Source: Hydnum rufescens UP504
Lineage: Eukaryota > Basidiomycota > Agaricomycetes > Cantharellales > Hydnaceae
Direction of reading: 5' to 3'
DNA length: 64,000 nt
Assembly (NCBI GenBank): GCA_014904985.1
Contig: MU129079.1
Coordinates: 62,001 to 126,000 of the forward strand
Part shown: in pieces, positions 36,803 through 48,889 of the stretch
Layout: each line of letters starts with the position of its first letter
Position numbering within the stretch: position 1 is the stretch's first letter
Translations under genes and position numbers: made by a program
The notes under the pieces: model-generated
Databases searched by the model: none
Told to the model about the DNA's origin: nothing
Seen by the model: the letters and a program-made list of their open reading frames with translations, nothing else

Positions 36803-38139
36803 TTAGTCGCTGAGCACCCTTATCCCTCGCCTCTTACGGCTCCTTGGTGGAATAACTTCAGGCTCCGATTTGACTTTGGTACGCTTCCTCCCCGCCACCT
36901 TTGCCTAAAGAACATGCCGTACTGTGTGTAACAGAGAAATAGTACAGTATGTGGAAATAGCCAAGCATACCTTTAAGCGAGCATACACTGCGGCTTCTTC
37001 TTCGTCTGTCAATACATTGTCGGAGTCTTCCCTCTCTCGCTTTACAGAGGTGTTCGTCAAAGGTCTTTCTGCTGCTGCTGGAGACAATGGATGTGGTGCC
37101 TTGGGTATGATCCCATGAGCGATCAAAATATCTGTAATGAAAGATGTATTTGGTGAATATAGCAATCTTAATTATAGGCGAAGTACGAACGCTCTGGCGC
37201 ATATCGAAAGATGACCTCTGAATGAGCCAGCGGAAGTTTTCAGTACATCAGAATAGATCAATTTAGGGGCACATACCAATGGGTGGTAACTCGAGGGATT
37301 CTACTTTGCACACTTCTACTTCTGCACCCAATGATGACTCGACTTCGGATCCCAGGCTATGGAGAGGTCCTCCAACTGTCAGCTCTTCAAAAGAAGAGAG
37401 AGGGGGGGGGGGGAGATACTTCAAATCAGTACTGACGTCGTAATGTGTTGACCATGTTTTTTGGAACGCTCATTCAGAGCCACCGGAAGGAGGAAATTTT
37501 TCTGGAAATCGAGTTGGCCTTCGGTCTCTGTGTCGAGGACCACCTCAACACGATCCAGGGCGAGGCGTACACTTCCTAGGGATTTGAGTTGACTCTCCGC
37601 CAGGTCAGGACCATCGTCATCCTCTATGGAAAATCACACCCAATGACATTCATAATAAGACTATGCCACCCGTCAAAGTAGATGTCTGTGTGGTCCATAC
37701 CCAAGATCTCAACTTGGGAAAAACAAAATCTGGAAAATTAGGATGGAGACCTAAGTGACAATATACCAGAAGACTGTCAATAAACCAATCACCCACCGCC
37801 TATCAATTCCATCTTCAGTTGTTGCATAGAAGATCTTAATGTGTTGAAGTTCCATGATTGCGCTCACAGCATATTCGTTGCACCCATCAAAGTACACTTC
37901 AACATCCATCGCTGGGTCTGGTCCGTCAGGAGAATCTGAAGTCCCAGATATCTCGAATTCCTCAGAGGACCCCCAGGTCAGACAGGAAAATCAAGTGCGA
38001 AAACTGTGCGTACTTTTCCCTCCTCCGATGGTACCCAGCAAGTGACTCTGTCTTTGTCCGTAATAATTGCATATTCAGGGAGTACCTTACCATCACAGAC
38101 AAGATTAAATTCGAGATCGTAGTGAGGAAGGCGAACCAT
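36803..38139 (-). CDS. DUF7918-type protein, copy 2
   Basis: Start ATG at 38139 (MVRLPHYDLEFNLVCDGKVL), then VTCWVPSEEGKVRTVFA, AMDVEVYFDGCNEYAVSA, EDDDGPDLAESQLKSLGSVR and LALDRVEVVLDTETEGQLDF. PVALNERSKKHGQHITT, DILIAHGIIPKAPHP, EREDSDNVLTDEEEAAVYAR and the basic tail KVAGRKRTKVKSEPE follow, ending RKRRGIRVLSD with TAA at 36803. The layout matches the DUF7918-type family: an N-terminal beta-rich half, the ALNERSKK...GxH motif, then an acidic/basic disordered tail. No frame break is evident. It is related to but clearly diverged from the three tandem copies to the right. Function unknown. Confidence 0.7.
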
Positions 38140-38576
38140 AGGAACAGAATGCGAAGGGTTAGGGAAATGCTGAAGTCAATATTGAGTACCGTACATAGAT
38201 GTAAACAACGGTTTGATCGAATAGCTCTGTTTGTACATCTTTGTGCGTGGACTGGAATACTCTAATCGATTTGAGGCAGATTCAGAAACAGTTTTCAATG
38301 TGGTATTCGGCGGGTGGGCAGATTCATCGCTGTTGGATTCATAAGTTGGATGGTACTGAGATAAAGCGTAATCGTCAAGCCCCCGCCTGAGGAGCATCAA
38401 CGTAAACAGAATGTACTACGTAAGGGTTTGGAGAGAGCGGAGGATGAGTATTTCTCTCCAGATTTCTTTATTACGTTGAATTCTACATTAGGTTCACCCA
38501 TAGTGGGGCCACGGGTGCTAGAGTCGACGGGAAGCGGAGGGGGAAACCACTATAAACGTGTTCTCTCTCGCGTATG

Positions 38577-39883
38577 TCAATCACTGATGTCAATTATCTC
38601 GCCTTTTTTGAACATCCTCGTCGAGATCTCTGAAGGCTCCGACTTCACTGAGGTAATCTTTACTCGTTTCTTCGCAGCAATCTTGGCCTAAGGTGTGATG
38701 CAATGATGTGAGTCCAGAGATCAGGAGGAAGCCCAGTGGACGGGCATTACATACTCTCAACCGAGCGTACGCGGCAGCATCCTCCTCGTCGGTCAGTGCG
38801 CTTGCATCATCATCATCGGTCTCTTCCCTCCCTCGTTTCGCGGCCGCGTGCCCTGTGGCTTGTTTTATAACTGGAGGTAGCGAGGGAGGCCTGGGAATGA
38901 TTTCACGAGCGATCAGAAGTTCTGAAAAACAGAGTCATGCATGACAACACATTAGCGAACGCTCAAACTTCTAACCTTTCGGGGCATAGTGAAATAGTAT
39001 ATCTAAAAAAGAGACGGTATCAATTGAATTATTCTGGTATCCGTAAATCGAGAAACCTCACCCAGGGATGGCATGTTGGGAACAAGTCCTGTGGCAAACG
39101 TTGGTCTAGCTGTCGATGGGCCCAATTGAGCACCCAAGCTGGCGTCTGTAAGTTAGTATTCTAAGGAACGCGAGGTGTTATGACAATGCTTACGAGATTA
39201 CATGTCCTCCACCCTTTTTTGACCGTTCATTCAAGGCAGGGGGAGCGATTGCCCTTTGAGAAGCAACCTGAGCCGCATAGTAGTATGGTCCCACCCTGCG
39301 GACATGGTTGAGGCGAAGGTGGATCGTTCCCAACAATTTAATCTGGTTCTCTGATAGTTGGGTGGAACCATCGTTCTCTACGAAAAGTAGTGAATATCTA
39401 TAAACCCCGCCACAGGCAAAGACATACCCAAGAGCTTCAATTTGGAAAAGCAAAACCTAATACATCAAATTAAGTATTCGCAATGCTGCACTAAATCACT
39501 GTATACCCACTGTCTTTCGATGCCTCCTTCTGTTGTTATACGATCGATCCTGGCTAGTGCAGAAGTACGCACTGGTGTAGAAGATACCGTGTATCGCCCC
39601 GCGGACTCGTTGCTTCCATCGAAATAGATCGCAATACGCAGCATTCTCTCAGGAGGATAGGGAGTAAATTCGGGTTGCACGCCTATTTCGAACGCCTAAG
39701 ATGGCAGAAGTTTGGAACTCATTCCAGGACGTCAGAATGGGTGAAAACACGGCACACCTTGCCTTCCTTTGACGCCACCCAACAGGTGACCCGATTCCCC
39801 TCCGCGACGACGGAGTATTCTGGGAGATATTCACCCTCACACAATATACGGAACTGAAAACCAGTACCAGGAGCGCGAACCAT
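38577..39883 (-). CDS. DUF7918-type protein, copy 3 (cassette unit 1)
   Basis: Start ATG at 39883 (MVRAPGTGFQFRILCEGEYL), VTCWVASKEGKVCRVFTH, MLRIAIYFDGSNESAGRYTV, IDRITTEGGIERQ, STQLSENQIKLLGTIHLRLN, APPALNERSKKGGGHVIS, LLIAREIIPRPPSLPPVI, GREETDDDDASALTDEEDAA, then AKIAAKKRVKITSVKSEPSE and FKKGEIIDISD ending with TGA at 38577. Splice sites look normal. The Lys-rich end (KKRVK) could be a nuclear localisation signal; that is an inference. Compared with copies 4 and 5 the reading frames are well kept, which argues for a living gene. Confidence 0.72.
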
Positions 39884-40017
39884 GATGGGCTGGTGGCGCG
39901 ATGTTGAGCCAGACGCGTGGATTTTGAATCCAGTCGCGGAAACTTCCTAACGCGTCTAATCTGGCACTGGCCCAGATTTAGCAGGCAGTCGGATGCAACG
40001 CGAACAAGATGGTCCTC

Positions 40018-42141
40018 TCAAATTCTCAATTGCAATGGTACGAGCTCTTCGTAGGACGTAAATCGAGAAAAACTTCTGCCTTGAAGAATTTCTTCTTCTC
40101 CTGGGAGTTCTGGTTCCCCTCCTTCGTCTTCGATAAGGACTATGGTCGGCACAGGTGTACATCACCATATTCGGGAAAGAAATACCCAGGGAGCGACCCA
40201 AACAATGCCCCGTTCAATACAACTAAGTACCGCTTTATATAACAAAGTGTCAAAGGAAGCCACACACTGCGGGTGTTACTACTGTACACACAATAGTTCA
40301 TATGCGACGCATTGGTGTGGGAAGTGGTAGGGAATAGGAAGGCCACGCTGACGAAGGACATGAACGAGACGGAAAAAATTGCCACAGGAAGGCCCTAGGA
40401 AACATTGTCAGACTAAATTAATCGTATGGTTATGAGAATCGTTAATTATCCATCTTCCGAGGTGCAATGGGCCGGATTGAAAGTTGTTGGTAGACCTACA
40501 CGAAAAGCGAGCAACGATGCCCATAGGGAAGATGACACCGGACCTCCAAAAGCCAGTAATCCCGACGGGGCTGCACATGTCGGTGTAAACCACACAGCTA
40601 GACAGACATATTGACAAGGCAAACTCAGAGACGGTGAGAAACAATCTAACTGTTCACAGCTATACCGGTATACTGTACGAGTTCATCCGGTACAAGGAGC
40701 GTGAAAAGGGAAGCGCGCGATCTCGAAAGACTGCCGAGACGCTGCAGGAAGCTAGTGAAAAATGCATGTCCCTCAAAAATCGGCCATGAATCAAAATGTG
40801 TAGCCAAAAAAGCCGCAAGAGATTCCCCCACCGTACTGCTGCCCATCATGCATTGTGCAATCACAACGAAGGCCCACAGTGCGATAGCTCCCTTCTGCCC
40901 CAGAGAGTTGAAGAGGATCACAGCCATCGGTTGGCCGATTGAGTCATTCACGATGGCGTTGAGATTTGTGCCAATGAAGAACGATAGGACAGTCAAAATA
41001 ACGTACCGCTGATGCCGGTGGCTCCAACAATGTCCCATGGGACACCGGTTGCGGCATTCGTTCTGAGCGATGCCGAAACCAGATAAGAACAAAAGGGTCA
41101 AGAGGAAGGGGGCATACGCTTCCTCACTAATGTGTACACTCGAATCGAAGCCACCTATATCCACATGTGACACAATGGTTCAACTCGAGTCCCACTCGTC
41201 AAGGACCCACAAGCTGAAAAAACACACCGATGGTCCACACCGGTGATAAGAACGAAAGGATAAAAGCATATCCATTGGGCGAGCTTCACTATCATTAAGA
41301 GCTCAGCCTTGCAGGAGTTGAACAAAAATGAAAGCCCACAGTTGCAAAATTGCCCAGTGCGTACGAGACACGATTGTGGAACTCCTTCGGTGTCGCTATA
41401 GGGATGGAAATAACCACGGCTAGACAAAGTCTTAACGACGGTCTCATTTCAGGCATGAATAATCTTGCACCCTAATCAATCAAAGCGACCGCGAATATGG
41501 ATCCACATCTGAATATTAGTGAGGATTAGGCTGTTGATTCCATGGGATAGAGTGGGAGGTGAAAACGCACACCCGGCAATCCACGCAGGCACATTCTTCA
41601 AGTTGTAGCCGCAGAGAAGTCAGTGTAAGGGTCCAAAAATAGAGCTGTACGCACCAAGGTCGATACGTACGAGGGAAAATAGGTGCCCCGCCAGATGTTG
41701 GTGCTGCACTCGCCAACTCGGCCATGCTAATGCCAATGCACAATATGAATAATGAGGCGACGAACCAACCCTAAACCATAGCACTAGGGCCTCCATTCCT
41801 GGGTCATGCGAGATAATTAAAAGGAATGGTAAAGTCAAAAAAAAAGGCGATGGAGCTCAGGATGCGGCATAGATGAAGACAGACGCAATCAAAGAGAACA
41901 GCCTGATCGTCGAAAAAGACGATCCCAAACAGCTCGAAGGCGGAGAAGGCGCGTTTAAATTCTTACTTGTACCGAGTTTTGCGAGAATCTCTTCGTCTGG
42001 GGACAAGAAAATGACCTTTTTCCAGCCAAGGCGCTTGGGACCATCGTTTCCTGTTAATCATCTAGCACCAGACGTAGGGATTATACTGGAAATCGAGACT
42101 ACCGAAATGAGCGGATCAGCAAGACCGCAAAGACCTAGCAT
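40018..42141 (-). pseudogene. Amino-acid/GABA permease, copy 1 (decaying)
   Basis: APC-superfamily permease of the fungal amino-acid/GABA type. Recognisable parts in order are DEEILAKLGTKYKFKRAFSA, FELFGIVFSTIRL, ISMAELASAAPTSGG, PNGYAFILSFLSPVWTIGVF, FDSSVHISEEATNAATGVPW, NDSIGQPMAVILFNSLGQKG, ALWAFVVIAQCMMGSS, AASRQS...ALPFSRSLYRMN, ARFSCRSTNNFQSGPLHLG, AIFSVSFMSFVSVAFLFPTT and a C-terminal PVPTIVLIEDEGGEPELPGE ending at 40018. Such proteins have 12 membrane segments and carry amino acids across the plasma membrane. Breaks include a shift after LYFWTLTLTSL (about 41600), loss within the FAFSRDG motif (about 40735) and a deletion near GDVH (about 40155). These look like real decay rather than only base-calling error. 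Confidence 0.65.
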
Positions 42142-42903
42142 AATTAGGTAAAGCACGATATTGGGTAGGGAAGAAAGAATACCACAGTATCGTGGGTATT
42201 ACCTTATCGCAGATGCGATGTCCAGCTGTGATTTCGCTTGGATAATTGTAATCAAAGCCTAGGCAGCACAATCGGGGGCCGTCGTAGAAGATAATCGGGA
42301 TGAAGCCTAAAGTACGGTAGAAGGAATACCTGCACTTGAAAGGGCATAGTTCGCATGGAAAATTAGGACACAGGGAAGTCGGTTTGATTCTTGAGAACAT
42401 TGTTTGAGGGGTCTGATCCCAAAAATCTGTTTTCGGCCTGTTTTCAGAGCGGTTATTCGATCCAAACTGGGCCGTTTTAGAGACCTGGGGGCATGTAGCT
42501 CATGTGGGGATGAGGAAAGGTAGCGTCCGATTGGGAGCACGATGTACGGGATGAATGTACATAAGTGAGACCTAGTCCCGGATTGAAGTGAGGTGAAGTT
42601 CTGCTGCACTGCCTCATAGTACTAGACTTTGTGGAGCGTAACATAAGACTAACAAGAACTCGCACCTGGGGCAGTAAGTTACTCACTATGGTCGGATCAG
42701 CTCATGCATCAAAGAGTTTGTAAAGACATAGCACATAAAGGTTCGGAGAGACTGGAGGGTGACGAACATTTCTGTCCAGATTTCTTTATTACATTAGAAG
42801 TCGATATCAGATTCACCCACAGGGGCCATCTCTACAGGAATCGCCGGCAAGCGGACGGCTGAACCATTATAGAGACATTATTACGATCTTCTCTTCAGCG
42901 TGT

Positions 42904-44198
42904 ATTAGTCACAGATGTCCATGCTCTCGCCTTTGTCGAATATCCTCGTTGAGATATCTGTAGGCTCCGGCCTCACTGAGGTATTCTTCGCTCGTTTCTT
43001 CGCAGGAGCCTTGGTAAGGTGTGATATAATGCTATGAGTCCCATGAGAGAGTCCAGGAGGAAGTCCAATGGACGGCGTTACATACTTTCAACCGAGCGTA
43101 CGCGTCAGTCTCCTCATCTGTCAAAGCGCTTGCGTCATTATCGGTCTCTTCCCTCTCTCGTTTTACAGCCGCATTCCATGTAGCTGGTTCTATGACCGGA
43201 GGTGGCGAGGGAAGCCCGGGAATGATTCCACGAGCGATCAGAAGCTCTGCAAAAGCAAGTTTATGCATGACAAACCACCACATTAGGGAACTAGCTCAAA
43301 CATCTAACCTTCCGGGGCGTAGTGGAATATTATATCTAAAAGAGAACAGTATCAGCGGGATTCTTCCAGTGACCGTCAATCAAGAACCTCACTCAGGGAT
43401 GGTGTGTTGGGGATAACATCTACACGATGCCTTGCCCCAGCCTTCGACACGCCCAATTCGGCACCCAAGCTGGTATCTGTTCTGTAAGCTAGTATTACAA
43501 GGAACGCAAGATGTGACAATGCTTACGATATATGCCCTCCGCCTTTGTTCGACCGTTCATTCAAGGCAGGTGGAGTGATTGCCCCTTGAGAAACAGCCGG
43601 AGGCGCCTCATAGAAACCTGGACCGACCTTGTAGACATGATTAAGGCGAAGGCGGATGGTTCCCACCGACGTAACCCAGTCCTCTGAGGGTTGGGTATCA
43701 TCACTCTCTACGAAAGGCAGTCAATATCTCTAAAATCCCACCACGATACACAGGCAAGGATATACCCAAATACTTCAACTTGGGAAAACAAATCCTAAGA
43801 CGTCAAATTAAGCATTTGCAATGCCGCACTAGATCACCGCATACTTACTGCCTCTCGACGCCTCCTTCTGTTATTATACGATCGATAAATCTGGGACGTA
43901 CGTTGTATGCCCCTGCAGGCTTTTCGCTCCCATTGAAATAGACCACGGCACGCAACATTGTCCCAGGAGGGTCGGGAGCTGATTCGGAGGCCATGTCTAT
44001 TTTGAAGGCCTGGGATGGTGGTCCAAGTCTGGAGCTTATTCCGGGATCAGAATGCGTGAAAAGACGGTATACCTTGCCTTCTTTTGACGCCACCCAACAG
44101 GTGATCTTATCCCCCTCCGCGACGACGGAGTGTTCTGGGAGATATTCACCCTCACACAATATGCGGAACTCAAAACCAGTACCAGGAGCGCGAACCAT
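42904..44198 (-). CDS. DUF7918-type protein, copy 4 (cassette unit 2)
   Basis: Start ATG at 44198 (MVRAPGTGFEFRILCEGEYL), ITCWVASKEGKVYRLFTH, SQAFKIDMASESAPDPPG, MLRAVVYFNGSEKPAGAYNV, FIDRIITEGGVERQ, LNERSK-type motif near 43560, LLIARGIIPGLPSPPPVI, EREETDNDASALTDEETDAY, and the basic tail KAPAKKRAKNTSVRPEPTDI ending SMDICD, TAA at 42904. The start lies close to the truncated permease 2, so its upstream region differs from that of copy 3. Function unknown. Confidence 0.72.
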
Positions 44199-44379
44199 GA
44201 TGGTCTGGTGGCGCAATGTTAAACCAGACCGTCTAGACGCGTAGGAGGAGGAGGAGAAATCTAGATTTGTATACCGGGTATCTAGATTCTAGACGCGTAG
44301 ATTTTGAATCCAGTGGCAGTCGGATGCAACTGAAAATGCCGTAAGCACCTCACGTATCATCAGTCATACAATGGTTTAA

Positions 44380-45631
44380 CTCGATTCCCACTCGTGAAGA
44401 ACCCACAAGCGGGGAAAACACACAGATAGTCCACACCGGTGACAGGAACGAAAGGATAGGAGCATATCCATTGGGCCAGCCATTCATATTATCCGAGTTT
44501 AACCTTGCACCCAGGTGAACGAAAATGAAAGCCCAGAGTTCGGAAAATTCCCCAGTGCGTATGAGGCTCTATTGTGGAACTCCTTCGGTGTCGCGACAGG
44601 GATGGCAAAAATCACGGGAAGACAAAGTCTTAACGACAGTCTCATGTCAGGTATGAATAATCTAAGGAAGGGAAAATAGCATATGGCGGACGCGACGATA
44701 TAAATATTCTGCACTCGGGCCAAAACCGTTGTCCCTAGACTAGAATCGATGTCAGCTACCTCGGGCACCCTAACTCCCTACAGAACAATTAATACACACC
44801 TGCAAAGCAGAGCGTGGGAAAACACGAAGCAACATACACAGCGCTTTTTCGCCGGCCAAGTCAGATTGAGACAGAGACAAAACTAGATAGAAGACCCACA
44901 AAGTTTGTCCATTTGTAGGAGTAAATGGTTGACCCGGCGACCCTATAGTCACGGCAGCCATAATTTGTAGTGCTGCACCCAATCAATTGAAGCGACCCCG
45001 GAGACGGATCCGATGGTATTCGCATCTAAAGATTAGTGAGGATTAGACCATTAATTCCATGGGATAGTGGTGAGTGAAAACGCACATCCGACAATCCACG
45101 CCAGCACATTCTTGCATTGCGGAGAAGAGAGTGCATAGATCCAAAATTAGGGCAGCGTGCCATAAGGTCCGTACGTACGGCAAGAAGGGAGGGAAAGAAC
45201 GTGCTCCGCCGGATGTTGGTGCTGCACTTGCCAGCCCGGCCATGCTGATACCAATGCACAATATGAATAATGAGGCGACGAACCCCCCAAACCATAGCGC
45301 TAGGGCCTCCATTCCTGGGTCATGCAATAAATAAATGGAGTGAGAAGGTAGAAAAGGGTGATGGAGCTCACGGCGCAGCATATATCAAGACGGACGAAAT
45401 CGAAGGGGACAGTCCGATGATCCAAAAAGATATCCCAAACACCTCGAAGGCGGAGAAGGCGCGTTTAAACTCTTGCTTGCAGCCAAGTTTTGTGAGAATT
45501 TCTTCGTCTGGGGACAAGAAAATGGGGTTTTTCCGGCCAAGGTGCTTGGGACCACCTTTTCCTGTTAATCCTGCAGCATCCGATATGGGTGTTGAAATCA
45601 GCGAATCAGCAGGACCACAAAGATCAAGCAT
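44380..45631 (-). pseudogene. Amino-acid permease, copy 2 (C-terminal half deleted)
   Basis: ATG at 45631 opens MLDLCGPADSLIST, then DEEILTKLGCKQEFKRAFSA, FEVFGISFWIIGL, GFVASLFILCIGISMAGLAS, FWIYALSSPQCKNVLAWIVG, FTPTNGQTLWVFY and PNGYAPILSFLSPVWTICVF. The sequence stops matching before the FDSSVHISEEA segment present in copies 1 and 3, and runs straight into the upstream region of DUF7918-type copy 4. About half of the membrane segments are therefore missing and no active carrier can be made. Confidence 0.75.
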
Positions 45632-46054
45632 GATTAGGTAAAGCGTGGAGAGATGCGATATTGGGTAGGGAAGTACAGCAATATCGTGAGTATTACCTTA
45701 TCGCAGACGCGATGTCCAGCTGTGATAATTGTCATCAAATCCTTGGCAGCGCAATCGGGAGTCGTCGTAGAAAATATTCACAATGAAGCCCCGCTTGGTA
45801 GAAGTTGAAAGGGCATAGTTCGTGTGCAAACATCAGGACCCCAGAAAGCCCATTTTAATTATCGAGCAAACTGTTTGAGTGGTCTGATCCCAGAAGCCCG
45901 TTTTCTCCGCCTGTTTTCATGATCAGAGAAGTTCAATTGTAGATCACGTGGGTGGGGAAAATCGATCCGGCGTTTGCCGGCTCAAGTGCGGCAGACGATC
46001 GCTAGCCTTGTGTTCGAATAAAGTCTTTCGTGGATTTGACGATGCATACTGTAT

Positions 46055-46456
46055 TCACCGTAAGTCTATGAATCTGTCACGTCACAGTCAGTGGTCTCAG
46101 TGTTACCTCACGTAAAAATGTGTCACAACTCGTTAGGGGCATTCATAGGTGTCACAGCCAGAAATTTGGTGAGGAGAGTGGGGGGGAGGGATAAAATCAG
46201 TGTTCTGGAGCACTGGCCACTAAAACACTACTAATTCACAACTCAATAGGGCATTCATAGCATATTGTAGGGTGTCACAGCCGGAAATTTGGCTGGGGAG
46301 TGGGGGGGGGGGAGCAAAATCAGTGTTCTAGAGCAATACGGAACTTCATTGTTACCTCAATATTTTTAGGGTCACATGTCACAGAGGGGGGCATTGTAGT
46401 GTTAGCTCTACCCCATGTCACGTCACACAAAAATCGCATTCATAGACTTACGGTGA
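46055..46456. mobile_element. MITE-like element, about 400 bp, with internal direct repeat
   Basis: Terminal inverted repeats TCACCGTAAGTCTATGAAT (46055-46073) and ATTCATAGACTTACGGTGA (46438-46456) match over 19 nt, and GTCACGTCAC occurs just inside both ends. Between them a segment of about 95-100 bp (CACAACTC...AATCAGTGTTCT.GAGCA) is present twice, at about 46122-46212 and 46237-46338. It has no coding capacity. Confidence 0.78.
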
Positions 46457-46596
46457 GTCGAAAGACCGTGGCCGGCTGTTACCGAATCCATTACATAATA
46501 CATGTGTTGACGCGGAATCGAAGCCACTCAACGCCAGTCGTCAACGGTGCCCCAATAAAACGTCTCATACCCTACGGGACTTGAAATCGCTGATTG

Positions 46597-48634
46597 ATGA
46601 AGACCTCAAATATCGAAAAGAAATCACTGGACCAATTCATTGATTGTATGCTTTGTTACTCCATCAGGGATCGCATTGACGACGGAACCCTGGAGAAGTT
46701 ATGTGATGCGAAGGACACCAGGAAGCTTCTGGGGCAATATTGCTCTCAGGCGGGCCAAGAGCTCACCCGGCACCAGCTATTCGCAAAGGTGGCAAACCAT
46801 TCTTAAACTATCGGAAACCGTTGAGCCTGACATTATGTCGCAAGGATCCAACGCCGATTCTAGGCTCAGCCGCAGAACGCAAGATAGACATCATTCTCGT
46901 TTTTTCGTACAGCGCTCTGCTCGATTCTGGCACAGAACTCTCGTGGACTTTTATTGGGATGATGTATGTTGTTCCGTTGAATTCAAGGTCAAAAGTAAAA
47001 GAAGCCGAGAGGACGGGGGAGGCTCTAACGAGTTCCTCTCATTCACTTTCTGCCACATCCCACAGATACGACAGCGACACCGCGGAATGGCAGACAGGAT
47101 CCGTTTCAACTGAAGGTTCCAGGAAGCGGGCAGCCAGTGGCCCGTTTGTTGGGCAACCCCAGGGAAAGAAACCTGGTCAGACGGCGGACCATACGAACGA
47201 GCGATGACAGAGTGCCTCCTGTGCCCTTGAAATGCTGTCCCACGGGCGGTATCGTAGCCACGGCATCAATGTTAAGATCCAAAACACAAGGATGCGGCTC
47301 CGGTTTCACCATCGAGTGAAGATTATCAAGTCGTCGGCTTTTAGTATTACTGACTTGACTCTCTTCGGCAAAGTAATATGTGCGATGGCCTCGCTCCCCC
47401 TTGTGGATGGGCTTCCATGGTTTTATCCGTTACGACGACTTTACACGAGTCAGGGCACTGCCCGCTGGTCCCCGCCACTCAGAACGTCAAATGAATGAAC
47501 CAGTCCCCCCTCCCGTCTTCAACCACGACTCTACATACCGCGAGCCGTCGCCTCTCCAGAACCTTTCGCCGGAACTACTGCTGAATTTCACAATGGGGTG
47601 GCTGCGACTGAAAGAGATTGTCCACAGGCAGTACGCCCTCATTGGACGAGGCACCTGTGTCGTCAGGGGCGAGGTTAAGGATGGCTCCGATCTGACTGGG
47701 AAAGGCCTTACGGTCAAAATCAGTTGGCCTTCAAAGTAAAGTTGATTTTTTGGAAGCAGCTCTTGGGTATCCCTTGAGGCAAAATAACGAGCATATACTG
47801 GGCCACATTCCACAAGTGCTCCTTCATCAAGACTACGATTCCACGGCCGGTGGCCCACGTGGAAAATGGGCTTTTGATAATGACGATCATCGGGTACTGC
47901 ACGTCATCGTCATGCACAATTATTTCCCGATAAGCAAACTGCACACATCGTCCGAGGTGACTCAAGTGATGATTGACGTGGTCAAATGCAAGAATTTTTA
48001 TTTGATCATGGCCTTCAATGTAGCATTAACACTTTCCCTCAGGTCACCCTGCTCTCCACGACGGTCCCAGGATCCTTCACCGGGATATCGGCATGAATAA
48101 TATCAGGATAACCGGGTGATTGGTGTCCTTATCGATTTCGATTTGGCGGTATTCATCACTGTTGATCTCCAAGATATAAGCATTCATCTCGATCGTCGAT
48201 TTCACACAGGCACATTACCGTTCATGGCTGTCGACCTCCTGGATGAGACAGACAAGATACATTGGGTACGACGTGAACTGGAATTGTTCCTCTGGGTGAT
48301 GGTATGGTACACTGCGCGTTACCACGAAGGAATCGAAACAACCATGGCCTTCCAGATTTGCCTGGAAATTGCCTTGCCTTGGCTCGCCAAAGAGAAGTCG
48401 TATCTGCTGAACAAGCCTGACGTGTATGCACCGGCGCAACATTTCGACAGACTCCCGCGCCAAGTGAATTCTCTTCTTGATATGTTCTAACATAGTGTAT
48501 TCAATCGCGCACGTGTGGATCGGAAGGCAAAGCGAGAGGGAGGCCAGACCTCCGAGGTTTTTGACATGGAGACCCTAGGCAATCGTATAACTTAAGACCC
48601 GTTCCTTCGCATCCTGGAAGAGGATGAATGGTGA
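46597..48634 (+). pseudogene. FunK1-like fungal protein kinase, probably a relic
   Basis: The region contains pieces of the FunK1 kinase family of basidiomycetes: an N-terminal part (46597-46806), ALIGRGTCVVRGEVKDG with TVKISWPSK (about 47640-47735), NEHILGHIPQVLLHQDYDS, the catalytic loop ILHRDIGMNNIRITG (about 48070-48113), the metal motif VIGVLIDFDLAVF, and the C-lobe RRFHTGTLPFMAVDLLDE and LELFLWVMVWYTARYHEG. HRD is intact and DFG reads DFD. A shift at 48114-48116 splits ITG from VIGVL, and one more G would repair it. An in-frame TAA at 48488 precedes a conserved-looking tail (EVFDMETLGNRIT, then DPFLRILEEDEW in another frame, to 48634). Several earlier frame changes remain unexplained by introns. 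No kinase role can be claimed. Confidence 0.65.
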
Positions 48635-48889
48635 GACTGGGTGGGAGTCCGGTGAATGATGTGACACGCTGTACGTGTCAATGTTAGTCTTTGCTTCTGT
48701 AAATTCTAACGCGCACTTCTGAGATTGAGGGGCCCTCATCTAATGCTCCGGGATTGATTGATTATGAGGCTAGAATTCTCTATTACATTAAAGTCGACAT
48801 CAGGTTCCCCCACAGGGGGGTGATCAGTACAAGAGTGGCAGGGGAGAACCATTATAGAGACATTATTATGATCTTCCCTCCGGCATGTA

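Noticed and set aside
37380..37440. Poly-G run as G-quadruplex regulatory site
   Set aside because: A single G homopolymer within a likely intron; nothing supports a role.
40646..41173. 175-codon open frame as a complete separate small membrane protein
   Set aside because: It is the middle of permease copy 1 read through introns; the same segment occurs in copy 3 within the full permease order.
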